From Sediminibacterium sp. (lineage in GTDB: Bacteria > Bacteroidota > Bacteroidia > Chitinophagales > Chitinophagaceae), in contig JAQBNJ010000035.1 in the NCBI GenBank assembly GCA_028288645.1, forward strand, positions 1-5,754: DNA of 5,754 bases, written 5' to 3'. A model generated the notes under the pieces. That model had not been told where the DNA came from and ran no database searches. It worked only from the letters and a program-made list of their open reading frames with translations. Shown in pieces: positions 1-5,754 of this stretch. Each line of letters opens with the position of its first letter. Positions within the stretch are counted from its first letter, which is position 1. Both the position numbers and the translations under genes were made by a program.

Positions 1-1
1 A

Positions 2-739
2 CTACAATAAAGCATTAATAACGATTTTCCTTCCGTAACTCCCCCAATCCCCATCGGTCATTGCTTTCTGAATAGTTTGCGTAAATGCTTTGTAGGTTAC
101 TTTTTTCTTGGCAACAGGCGGCACTAATTTTTCAGGTTTTGGTTCCGTCAGTTCTACTTTTGTTGCAAAAAAAGTAAGGTTGCTTCTCGGTATGGCAACC
201 CCTAATATCATACCCGGAAGATTGCAATAAGACAAGGGCCCGCCACTTACAGTGATCTGGTCCGTATAAAACGCAATAATATAAACGGAGTCAAGTATTT
301 TTCCTACAGCTTTATGGCACTCGAAACCTGCGATATCCCTTAATTCGTTCGTCATCTGCCATTTGATATTCCGGATCGAATCGCTGATCAGGAAAGTTTC
401 GTCGAATACGGATTGTTTTTTTGCAAAGACCCCTTGTTTCAGATCGGTGTATATGATGTCGTCGACGCTATTGTCATCACCCATAAAAGGGATCTTTACA
501 TATGTGTCCGTGCCCTTTTCATATAAGGTTTTACCATCCTTGAAATACAGGTTGTGTAAGGATGTACGAAATTTGGGAAGCTTATCCTTTACATTATCCA
601 GCCAATGTTCATCCTCTATTTCTTTATGGATGTTGAATTTCTTTTCATACTCTATCTTCCCCGCAGTAATGAACTGGGTTTGTGCATTGCCTGCAATGAC
701 AACAATGAGTAGAGAAAGGAAGCCTGTTATTTTTTTCAT
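2..739 (-). CDS. GLPGLI family secreted protein, partner of the adjacent outer-membrane barrel protein
   Basis: This gene encodes an exported protein of the GLPGLI family, which is abundant in Bacteroidota and has no firmly established biochemical role. From the chosen start the protein has 245 residues. Residues 1-19 form a signal peptide (MKKITGFLSLLIVVIAGNA, with cleavage likely just before Gln20). The family core spans about 120-200: I-K-W near 125-127, the G-F-E-C-H-K-A segment with Cys141, then G-G-P-L-S-Y followed by the signature at 173-178. The signature reads NLPGMI instead of the usual GLPGLI. The stop codon is at 2-4, so the gene is complete. An in-frame ATG at 769 would add ten residues (MMNNEQIISR) and overlap the upstream gene by 11 bp. 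I prefer 739 because it gives a classical signal peptide and a 19-bp gap, but translational coupling from 769 is possible. Neither start has a convincing Shine-Dalgarno sequence. It is probably co-transcribed with the barrel gene and acts in the periplasm or at the cell surface (inference). Confidence 0.9.
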   Translation of the reverse strand: MKKITGFLSLLIVVIAGNAQTQFITAGKIEYEKKFNIHKEIEDEHWLDNVKDKLPKFRTSLHNLYFKDGKTLYEKGTDTYVKIPFMGDDNSVDDIIYTDLKQGVFAKKQSVFDETFLISDSIRNIKWQMTNELRDIAGFECHKAVGKILDSVYIIAFYTDQITVSGGPLSYCNLPGMILGVAIPRSNLTFFATKVELTEPKPEKLVPPVAKKKVTYKAFTQTIQKAMTDGDWGSYGRKIVINALL

Positions 740-758
740 ACGAGATATTATTTGTTCG

Positions 759-3542
759 TTATTCATCATCCTCAGATGGTTTCCTGTTTTTGTTGAATTT
801 CCATCTTAGTGATAATAATGCATAGCGTTGAACGGTAGTATACGTGTTTTCTGTAACGTAGTTACTGCTGATATTCCGGTCAAACCCGATCCTTTGGTTA
901 AGAATGTCGTTTATTGAGAGGATAGCTGTAATATCCGTTTTCTTAAACAGTTTCTTTTCGAGAGAGGCATTCCATACCACTGAATTATTGCTCTTGTCGG
1001 TAGGCGATAATTTCTGGCGATAGTTATAATTAAGATCAGTATTCAATTCTAATCCCCCTTTGAATTTGTAGTAAGCATAGGTTCTTACACGGTGTGTCCA
1101 GTATTCTGTAACGGCGCCTGAATTGATCGAAGACGATGAACGGTTAAACCCAGCGCTATACGAAAGATCGAAGCTCATTAACTTCTCAATGGATCTGCGT
1201 ATGCTCAATCCCAGTGTTGGACTAAAGCTGTTTGTAATATTTTCGAGTCCATTCACAAAATTTACATACCGGTTACCACTGATGCCCGGGTCAAGCGATA
1301 CATCCAACTTCATGAATTTGATCTGCCTGCTGATACTGAAGCCGGCATAATAACTAAAGTTGCCATTTACATTAACCGTTTCAGTTGTACGTATTCCCTG
1401 GCTATTTACTACGCTCTTGCTGCTGAATGCATTTTCCGAAACATAGATGCTGCCATATCCCCAGATACCGCGGTTGCTGAGTACTTTATAATCAGACAGG
1501 TTGAACCAGATATTGTGATTGAAAGCCGGCCGCAGGTTGGGATTACCAACCACGATATTTAAAGGATCATTATTATTCACGATCGGCTGTAACTGCATCA
1601 ACGATGGCTGTTGTGTGCTGCCACTGTAATTTATATTGATACTGCCTGATTGTGAGAATTTCCATCTCATATTGGCATTTGGAAAGAAATTGGTAAAATT
1701 TCTTGACAGCGATGAATCTTTATAAAGATTCGTTTGCTTCAGCGCAAGATCCTGGATAGCAAGCCCCGCTTTTGCCGTAAGTTTTTTGCTTATATAATTA
1801 AACGAAAATCCACCACGGTGCGAAGTATTAATGAACCGGAAATGATTGCTGAACAGAAGATTCAAAGAATCATATTTGCCATTTGTTTTTTCATACGAGC
1901 GCGTATCCTGGTCCGTGTTGTTTGTGTTAAATGTATAGTTAATGTTCAGTGACATTTTTTTGCTGATCGGTTCAAGATAACTGGCGAGTGCCTGCACAGA
2001 TCTGCTCTCACTGATATTCAGTTTTCGTTGGTCTATGATCTGTTGGGAAGAAGGAGCTCCATTCAAATAAAAATCTGTCTTATTATACAGGTAACCTTCA
2101 CTTGTATTTTGATTGGTTGAGATGCCGGTGCTGAGTGTAACAGAACGCGTACCTGCGCTGTTTAATTTTCGTCTCAGAAAAATATCAACTTTATTACTAC
2201 TGTTATCCCCCGAAGAAGTATTGGTACGGTTGCTCTTATTTACCGGAGATAATTTGTCTGTAAGATATTCACCGGTTTGCAAACTGTAACTATGATTTTT
2301 GCCGTTGCTGATCTTTGCATTGATGTTTATGCTTGTCATCGAATCGAGGTTGAACTCGTTCTTTGAACTCACACTCTGTCTCCATTTATCACTGCTGTTC
2401 GATCGTGCCTGGTTATTATAATAAATGGTATCAGGTAAAATGTATTTAGTAGCTGTATTGCCTTCACCTGCCAGGGTTAAGTGGTTATAACTATAGTTGT
2501 TCGCTGTATTGCTTTTTAGTTTGCCGAATTTTTTGTTCAGCATAAAAGCAGTTTGCAGGTTTTCAGGTATGCCTTCCTGTCGCCAGTTACTAAATTCTTC
2601 ATCGCCATCCCAGGAGAATTGCACACTGCCATTTTCAACGGTAGTACTGATGCCTCCGTAATCCTGTTCTTCTTCCCAACTCATCCCATTGCGGCCCGTC
2701 CTGTCAGCAGTGATCAGCGTACCAACTTTTAAAGTACTGGTAAACCTGCTTGCGGCTATCTTACCCTGGTAATATTTATCAAGGTCAGATCCGGCAGTAA
2801 CTGAGCCAAAATATCCTTTTTTGGCTTCTTCTTTTAAGACAAGGTTCACCGTTTTTTCTTTGCTGCCATCGTCAATGCCGGTTAAGGTTGACTGGTCACT
2901 TTTCTTATCGTATACCTGTACACGTGCCACATCTTTCGCATTCAGGTTCTGTGTGGCCATGGTAGGATCATCTCCAAAAAATTCATCTCCATCCACCAAT
3001 ACTTTCTGTACTTTTTGTCCTTGCGTGGTGATCTCGCCTTTGCTGTTCACGGAAAAACCGGGCATGATCTTTAAAAGATCTTCAACTGTGGCGCCGGGCT
3101 TAACATGAAAACTGTCGGCAATATATTCTGTCGTATCACCTTTGATGCGGATAGGAGCGATGGTCTGCCGCACGATCACTTCCTGCAATAGGTGGGCCTT
3201 TGTAGTTAGTGCAACAGTTATATCCAATGGCGCACTTCCTTTTATGTCGATCGAATCAATCCAGTCAACATAGTTAGGATAGCTAACCACCATAATATAC
3301 CTTCCTTCACTCATCGAACCAAATTCAAAACCACCTTTGGTATCTGCACGCGTGTATTTTACAAGGGAAGAATCTTTCGGGTTCTTGAGGTAGATAACGG
3401 CGTTATGCATAGCCGTTTTACTTACCGTATCTGTAATAGTTCCCTTAACAGGAGTGGTTTGACCCGAGGAGGCAATCGAAAAAAAGAAAATACAAACACC
3501 TATAGCGGCATACAATTTCCTCTGCAGTTTTGGTAGAATCAT
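759..3542 (-). CDS. Outer-membrane beta-barrel protein, TonB-dependent receptor-like (carboxypeptidase-D-like domain + plug + barrel)
   Basis: This gene encodes a 927-residue outer-membrane protein of the TonB-dependent receptor-like 'outer membrane beta-barrel family' common in Bacteroidota. Residues 1 to about 27 are a signal peptide (basic start, hydrophobic AAIGVCIFFFSIAS, ending SSGQ). Residues 31-112 form a carboxypeptidase-D-like regulatory beta-sandwich (VKGTITD, then DTKGGFEFGSMSEGRY). Residues about 118-236 resemble a plug: QEVIV, the A-T-V-E-D-L-L-K-I-M-P-G-F segment at 151-163, and VLVDGDEFFGDD at 181-192. The rest, from about 245, is rich in alternating aromatic and polar strands with Asn/Ser-rich loops, as expected of a barrel. 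The last predicted strand is near RYALLSLRWKFN, followed by a short charged tail ending in EDDE. I see no cysteine after the signal peptide and no obvious TonB box. In known receptors this fold imports bulky ligands using TonB energy; the substrate here is unknown. No SusD-like gene is adjacent, so a classical SusC glycan-uptake role is not supported. The start at 3542 yields the signal peptide directly. The GLPGLI gene follows at once. Confidence 0.93.
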   Translation of the reverse strand: MILPKLQRKLYAAIGVCIFFFSIASSGQTTPVKGTITDTVSKTAMHNAVIYLKNPKDSSLVKYTRADTKGGFEFGSMSEGRYIMVVSYPNYVDWIDSIDIKGSAPLDITVALTTKAHLLQEVIVRQTIAPIRIKGDTTEYIADSFHVKPGATVEDLLKIMPGFSVNSKGEITTQGQKVQKVLVDGDEFFGDDPTMATQNLNAKDVARVQVYDKKSDQSTLTGIDDGSKEKTVNLVLKEEAKKGYFGSVTAGSDLDKYYQGKIAASRFTSTLKVGTLITADRTGRNGMSWEEEQDYGGISTTVENGSVQFSWDGDEEFSNWRQEGIPENLQTAFMLNKKFGKLKSNTANNYSYNHLTLAGEGNTATKYILPDTIYYNNQARSNSSDKWRQSVSSKNEFNLDSMTSININAKISNGKNHSYSLQTGEYLTDKLSPVNKSNRTNTSSGDNSSNKVDIFLRRKLNSAGTRSVTLSTGISTNQNTSEGYLYNKTDFYLNGAPSSQQIIDQRKLNISESRSVQALASYLEPISKKMSLNINYTFNTNNTDQDTRSYEKTNGKYDSLNLLFSNHFRFINTSHRGGFSFNYISKKLTAKAGLAIQDLALKQTNLYKDSSLSRNFTNFFPNANMRWKFSQSGSININYSGSTQQPSLMQLQPIVNNNDPLNIVVGNPNLRPAFNHNIWFNLSDYKVLSNRGIWGYGSIYVSENAFSSKSVVNSQGIRTTETVNVNGNFSYYAGFSISRQIKFMKLDVSLDPGISGNRYVNFVNGLENITNSFSPTLGLSIRRSIEKLMSFDLSYSAGFNRSSSSINSGAVTEYWTHRVRTYAYYKFKGGLELNTDLNYNYRQKLSPTDKSNNSVVWNASLEKKLFKKTDITAILSINDILNQRIGFDRNISSNYVTENTYTTVQRYALLSLRWKFNKNRKPSEDDE

Positions 3543-3618
3543 GTAGGATGATTATATTATAAAAATAGACTATCTATTTACTGTTGTAAGATTCAAAATC
3601 ATAAAGTTTCCATAAAAC

Positions 3619-3653
3619 GGCAATTAATAATTAATAGTGAATAATTAATAATT
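3619..3653. repeat. AT-rich imperfect palindromic repeat, copy 1 of an inverted pair
   Basis: This 35-bp element begins GGCAATTAATAATTAATAG and is built from TAATTA units. The stretch 3621-3654 is itself an imperfect palindrome: two 15-nt arms around a 4-nt centre (AGTG), with 13 of 15 positions able to pair. Its reverse complement matches 5312-5346 at 31 of 35 positions by eye, and all four differences are transitions. It lies in the gap between the regulator stop and the barrel gene start, so it could act as an AT-rich hairpin in a transcript or be a copy of a dispersed intergenic repeat. Low base complexity raises the chance of coincidental similarity, but the shared GC-containing end (GGCAATTA) argues against a purely random match. 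Confidence 0.6.
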
Positions 3654-3773
3654 GGGTTACTGCTTTTCGGGCAACTTTAAAAAATCAATAAAATGCTGTT
3701 ACAGGATCAGTAAAAGATGTCTGTGTAGAGTTCGGTAGATACTAATACAAAGGTTGATCTATGATTGGGATAC

Positions 3774-3781
3774 CAAAGATA
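3774..3781 (-). promoter_or_regulatory. Possible Bacteroidota -7 promoter element for the barrel-GLPGLI operon
   Basis: The minus strand reads TATCTTTG here, an exact match to the Bacteroidota primary-sigma -7 motif TAnnTTTG. A TTTG that could serve as the -33 element lies upstream at 3797-3800, but the 15-nt spacing is shorter than the usual 19-21 nt. Transcription from here would leave a leader of more than 200 nt before the barrel gene, and that leader would include the AT-rich repeat. In a sequence this AT-rich a chance match is quite possible. Confidence 0.25.
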
Positions 3782-3828
3782 AAAATGATTTTGATACAAA
3801 TAGTAACCGTTCAACAAATAATTTTGAA

Positions 3829-3840
3829 TTGTGATCACAA
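3829..3840. other. Perfect 12-bp palindrome over the regulator stop codon
   Basis: TTGTGATCACAA is a perfect inverted repeat centred on 3834/3835. It covers the last leucine codon and the TGA stop of the MocR gene on the minus strand. The symmetry does not extend on either side. It resembles the TGTGA/TCACA half-sites of CRP-type regulators but lacks the 6-bp spacer, so it is not a canonical CRP site. It may be accidental, or an operator for the downstream barrel operon, about 290 bp from that operon's start codon. Confidence 0.3.
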
Positions 3841-5265
3841 CATTTTCCTGATCAGTTTCCCCACCACCATCAGTCCATACTCCGTATCCTCTGTAAATTG
3901 TTTTCCAAAACTCAGCCGCATACAGTTTGAATAATTTGCGCTCACGGAAAAGATCCTGCCGGGCATGATGGAGATCTTATGTTTCATGGCTTCGCTGCGG
4001 AGTTTGAATGTGTTGACCTTTTTATTCAATTCGATCCATAGGATAAATCCACCCTGCGGCCTCGACACTTTTGTATCGGCTGGGAAATGATCGATCACCG
4101 CCTGCATGTAACGCAGGCTTTGCGTGTGTAACGCTTTCCGGAGATTCTTTAAATGATATTCATACCTGCCATGTTGCAGGAAATGCGCGATGGCCGCCTG
4201 TGTAATGTTCGGGCAACTGATATTGTGGATGCGTTTCATCTGTTTTACTTCATCGGTAAACTTTCCCGGTAATGCCCAACCAATACGGTAACCCGGTGTA
4301 AGTGATTTGGATAAAGAAGAACAATGCATCACCAGTCCTTTGGTGTCATAATATTTACAGGTTCTTGGCCGGTTCTTTCCGAAATACAATTCGCCATAGA
4401 TATCATCTTCTATCAAAGGGATATTGTGTTTGGTGATGATGCTGACCAATCTTTTTTTCTGTTCATCCGGCATACAACTTCCCATGGGATTATTATAATT
4501 GGGAATGAATACACAGGCCTTGATCGGAAATTTTTTGATCGCTTTTTCGAAACTATCAAGATCGGCGCCACTCACCGGGTCAGATGAGATCTCCACAACT
4601 TTCAAACCCATATTTTCAATCGCCTGGAAAATGCCAAAATAGGTAGGGCACTCTACCGCAACCGTGTCGCCATATTTTGTTACCGCTTTTAAACAAAGCG
4701 TGATCGCTTCCAGGCAGCCACAGGTAACCACTACTTCATCCGGTTTTATTTTACCGCCCCAGTTAAAAGAAAGTTTGGCGATCTGTTTACGCAGTTCCGG
4801 GTTGCCTTGTGTATGTTCATAGCCGATGCAATGATCTTTTGAATTGCGGATCGCATACATAACTGATTTATTGATCTTGGCCGCAGGTAATAAAGAACTA
4901 TCCGGAACGGCCAATGCAAAATTGATCACGTCGGTTGAACTGATATCCGAATATAGTGACGCGATCATTTCTTTTACGCTTACATCGTGCGACAAAGCAT
5001 CAGTCGGTATCATTTTGGGTAGGGCCGGAAATCTTTTGTGATTGAAACGCACATAGTATCCTGACTTCGGTCTCGATTCGATCAGGCCTTTTGATTCCAG
5101 GTGATAATATGCCTGGAACGCAGTGCCCATGCTGATCCCGTTCTCTTTACTCAGTATCCGCACAGAGGGAAGTTTATCGCCGATCAGCAACACTTCTTCA
5201 GCAATCATTTTTTCAAGACCGTTTGCCACCTGCATATACAGGTGATCATCCCCGTTAAGTTTCAT
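3835..5265 (-). CDS. MocR-type regulator: GntR winged-helix domain fused to a PLP-dependent aminotransferase-like domain
   Basis: This gene encodes a 476-residue cytoplasmic protein of the MocR subfamily of GntR regulators, of usual length for that group. Residues about 8-75 form the GntR winged helix (LYMQVANGLEKMI, GDKLPSVRILSKENGIS, the helix ending YYHLESKGLIESRP, and the wing SGYYV). A linker of about 30 residues follows. Residues about 112-476 form a fold-type I aminotransferase domain. Key residues are intact: the NYNNP segment at 256-260 (equivalent to the usual NPTG asparagine region), Asp287 and Tyr290 in EDDIY, the presumed PLP Schiff-base Lys320 in SSLSK, Arg327 in GYRIGW, and the substrate-carboxylate Arg450 in MRLSFG. 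PLP binding is therefore expected. Known relatives such as PdxR, GabR and the E. coli YdcR/YjiR group sense PLP or an amino-compound adduct; the motif spelling is closer to my memory of YdcR-like members than to PdxR. No pyridoxal-synthesis gene is adjacent, so I do not call it PdxR. The ATG at 5265 has no clear Shine-Dalgarno sequence. A catalytic aminotransferase role is an alternative. Confidence 0.93.
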   Translation of the reverse strand: MKLNGDDHLYMQVANGLEKMIAEEVLLIGDKLPSVRILSKENGISMGTAFQAYYHLESKGLIESRPKSGYYVRFNHKRFPALPKMIPTDALSHDVSVKEMIASLYSDISSTDVINFALAVPDSSLLPAAKINKSVMYAIRNSKDHCIGYEHTQGNPELRKQIAKLSFNWGGKIKPDEVVVTCGCLEAITLCLKAVTKYGDTVAVECPTYFGIFQAIENMGLKVVEISSDPVSGADLDSFEKAIKKFPIKACVFIPNYNNPMGSCMPDEQKKRLVSIITKHNIPLIEDDIYGELYFGKNRPRTCKYYDTKGLVMHCSSLSKSLTPGYRIGWALPGKFTDEVKQMKRIHNISCPNITQAAIAHFLQHGRYEYHLKNLRKALHTQSLRYMQAVIDHFPADTKVSRPQGGFILWIELNKKVNTFKLRSEAMKHKISIMPGRIFSVSANYSNCMRLSFGKQFTEDTEYGLMVVGKLIRKML

Positions 5266-5311
5266 CGTTCAAGGGTTTAATAATAAATAATGCTGCTGCT
5301 TCGTCGGCAAT

Positions 5312-5346
5312 AATTATTAACTATTCATTACTAATTACTAATTGCC
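5312..5346. repeat. AT-rich repeat, copy 2 of an inverted pair
   Basis: This 35-bp segment matches the reverse complement of 3619-3653 at 31 of 35 positions by eye. The four differences are all C/T transitions. It ends in CTAATTGCC and contains a tandem 7-bp unit (ACTAATT at 5330-5336 and 5337-5343). Extending left to 5306, the ends form a perfect 6-bp inverted pair (GGCAAT at 5306-5311, ATTGCC at 5341-5346). It lies in the presumed 5' leader of the MocR gene. Confidence 0.6.
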
Positions 5347-5365
5347 TTCCCTCATCTGATATAGT

Positions 5366-5373
5366 CAAAAATA
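5366..5373 (-). promoter_or_regulatory. Possible Bacteroidota -7 promoter element for the MocR regulator gene
   Basis: The minus strand reads TATTTTTG, an exact match to TAnnTTTG. Transcription would start near 5360 and give a leader of roughly 95 nt that contains AT-rich repeat copy 2. I found no TTTG at the normal -33 spacing; the nearest, at 5406-5409, is 32 nt away. The call therefore rests on the -7 motif and its position alone. Confidence 0.35.
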
Positions 5374-5439
5374 CAAAAACTGAATCTGTTTTAATAGTAA
5401 ACTTTCAAACAATTTTGTGTTGTCATAAAAAATAACAGT

Positions 5440-5754
5440 ATGAACCCGATATGTATTGTTGATTACCGGCCGGAGCACCAGCCTTATTTTGAGAAGTTCA
5501 ACCGTGAATGGATCGAAGCATTTTTTACGATGGAACCGTTTGATGAATTTGTTTTGACAAATCCTGATGAAGCCATATTAAAAAATGGCGGCGCGATCCT
5601 GATGGCTCTTTACGAAGGGAACGTCGCGGGTACGGTGGGCCTGCGTAAAGTGAGCGATACGATATATGAATTTACCAAGATGGCAGTAGACAGCAATTTC
5701 CGACGAAGAGGTATTGCCGAAGCGATCAGCTATGCCAGTTTTGAAAAAGCGAAG
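5440..5754 (+). CDS. GNAT-family N-acetyltransferase, 3' end beyond the window
   Basis: This is an open reading frame of 105 codons with no stop, running off the right edge. Its translation begins MNPICIVDYRPEHQPYFEKF. It fits the GNAT fold: beta-1 at about 4-8 (ICIVD), the Y-R-P-E-H-Q-P-Y-F helix start at 9-17, a second strand ending in A-L-Y-E-G-N-V-A-G-T-V-G-L (56-68), then strand beta-4 (YEFTKMAVD, 76-84). The acetyl-CoA pyrophosphate-binding loop follows at 88-93 (R-R-R-G-I-A, matching [Q/R]-x-x-G-x-[G/A]), leading into the next helix. GNAT enzymes transfer an acetyl group from acetyl-CoA to an amine; the substrate cannot be told from this part. The missing remainder should be about 50-60 residues if it is a typical single-domain member. 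It is divergent from the MocR gene and may be its target (inference). There is no Shine-Dalgarno sequence, and the leader before the ATG is A-rich, as is common in Bacteroidota. Confidence 0.88.
   Translation, partial: MNPICIVDYRPEHQPYFEKFNREWIEAFFTMEPFDEFVLTNPDEAILKNGGAILMALYEGNVAGTVGLRKVSDTIYEFTKMAVDSNFRRRGIAEAISYASFEKAK

Larger units (their letters stand above)
3543..3834. other. AT-rich intergenic region between the MocR regulator gene and the barrel gene
   Basis: This gap of 292 bp must hold the end of the regulator transcript and the promoter of the barrel-GLPGLI pair, since all three genes lie on the minus strand. I see no convincing small gene in it and no GC-rich hairpin followed by a T-run. 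It contains the AT-rich repeat at 3619-3653 and one exact minus-strand match to the Bacteroidota -7 motif (3774-3781). A weaker -7-like sequence, TATTTTTA on the minus strand (3560-3567), lies closer to the barrel start. Confidence 0.6.
5266..5439. promoter_or_regulatory. Divergent intergenic region between the MocR regulator and GNAT genes
   Basis: These 174 bp must carry the start signals of both outward-facing genes, and the MocR protein could bind here for autoregulation and control of the GNAT gene (inference from the family). The half nearer the regulator holds the AT-rich repeat at 5312-5346. A minus-strand -7 match lies at 5366-5373. On the plus strand, CAATTTTG at 5410-5417 matches TAnnTTTG at five of six fixed positions and would place a transcription start a short distance upstream of the GNAT ATG. 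No good -33 partner was seen for it. Confidence 0.5.

Noticed and set aside
363..809. Plus-strand open frame opposite the GLPGLI gene
   Set aside because: It is antisense to a well-supported coding gene with family signatures, and its translation shows no recognisable domain.
2821..3108. Plus-strand open frame opposite the plug domain of the barrel gene
   Set aside because: It is a shadow of the minus-strand gene: Ser/Phe/Cys-rich, with no start context and no domain. The same holds for frames near 1123-1350, 1734-1952, 4324-4587 and 4844-5041.
759..3542. SusC-type glycan uptake receptor
   Set aside because: No SusD-like gene, glycan-degrading enzyme or sigma/anti-sigma pair is adjacent, and the protein matches the shorter outer-membrane beta-barrel family better than full-length SusC proteins.
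3543..3834. Intrinsic terminator for the regulator gene
   Set aside because: No GC-rich stem followed by a T-run on the minus strand was found; the only hairpin is the weak AT-only repeat.
3829..3840. Canonical CRP binding site
   Set aside because: The half-sites TGTGA and TCACA abut directly without the 6-bp spacer that CRP requires.
3835..5265. PdxR, activator of pyridoxal phosphate synthesis
   Set aside because: No pdxS/pdxT or other vitamin B6 gene is visible beside it, and the active-site spelling (SSLSKSLTPGYRIGW) does not single out PdxR among MocR proteins.
3619..5346. Insertion sequence or composite transposon bounded by the inverted repeats
   Set aside because: No transposase lies between the repeats, no target-site duplication was recognised next to them, and the repeats are AT-rich intergenic sequence. 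I keep them only as repeats.
5266..5439. Riboswitch or structured RNA leader
   Set aside because: The sequence is AT-rich with no recognisable aptamer core or GC-supported multi-helix structure.

Overview
The window looks like chromosomal DNA of a Bacteroidota bacterium, most likely of the Chitinophagaceae or a related Sphingobacteriia-type lineage. The evidence is a GLPGLI-family secreted protein, a large outer-membrane beta-barrel protein with the carboxypeptidase-D-like plus plug layout typical of that phylum, moderate-to-low GC, AT-rich intergenic regions, start codons without clear Shine-Dalgarno sequences, and matches to the Bacteroidota -7 promoter motif TAnnTTTG. This is inference from family content; no rRNA or other phylogenetic marker is present.

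Layout, left to right. Positions 2-739 (minus) encode a complete GLPGLI-family exported protein. Immediately upstream of it, 759-3542 (minus) encodes a 927-residue outer-membrane beta-barrel protein related to TonB-dependent receptors. The two genes are 19 bp apart, or overlap by 11 bp if an earlier start is used, and are almost certainly co-transcribed. A 292-bp AT-rich gap (3543-3834) follows. Positions 3835-5265 (minus) encode a MocR-type regulator with a GntR winged-helix domain fused to a fold-type I aminotransferase domain. A 174-bp divergent intergenic region (5266-5439) separates it from a GNAT acetyltransferase gene on the plus strand, which starts at 5440 and runs off the right edge.

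The sequence suggests two functional units. One is an envelope pair: an outer-membrane barrel of unknown substrate and a small secreted partner of unknown function. The other is a MocR regulator facing a GNAT gene, an arrangement in which the regulator often controls the divergent gene.

The main structure not explained by genes is a pair of AT-rich repeats in inverted orientation (3619-3653 and 5312-5346, 31 of 35 positions identical by eye) on either side of the MocR gene. I see no CRISPR array, transposase, tRNA or rRNA, phage gene or defence system. Apart from the repeats, the window appears to be ordinary Bacteroidota chromosome.
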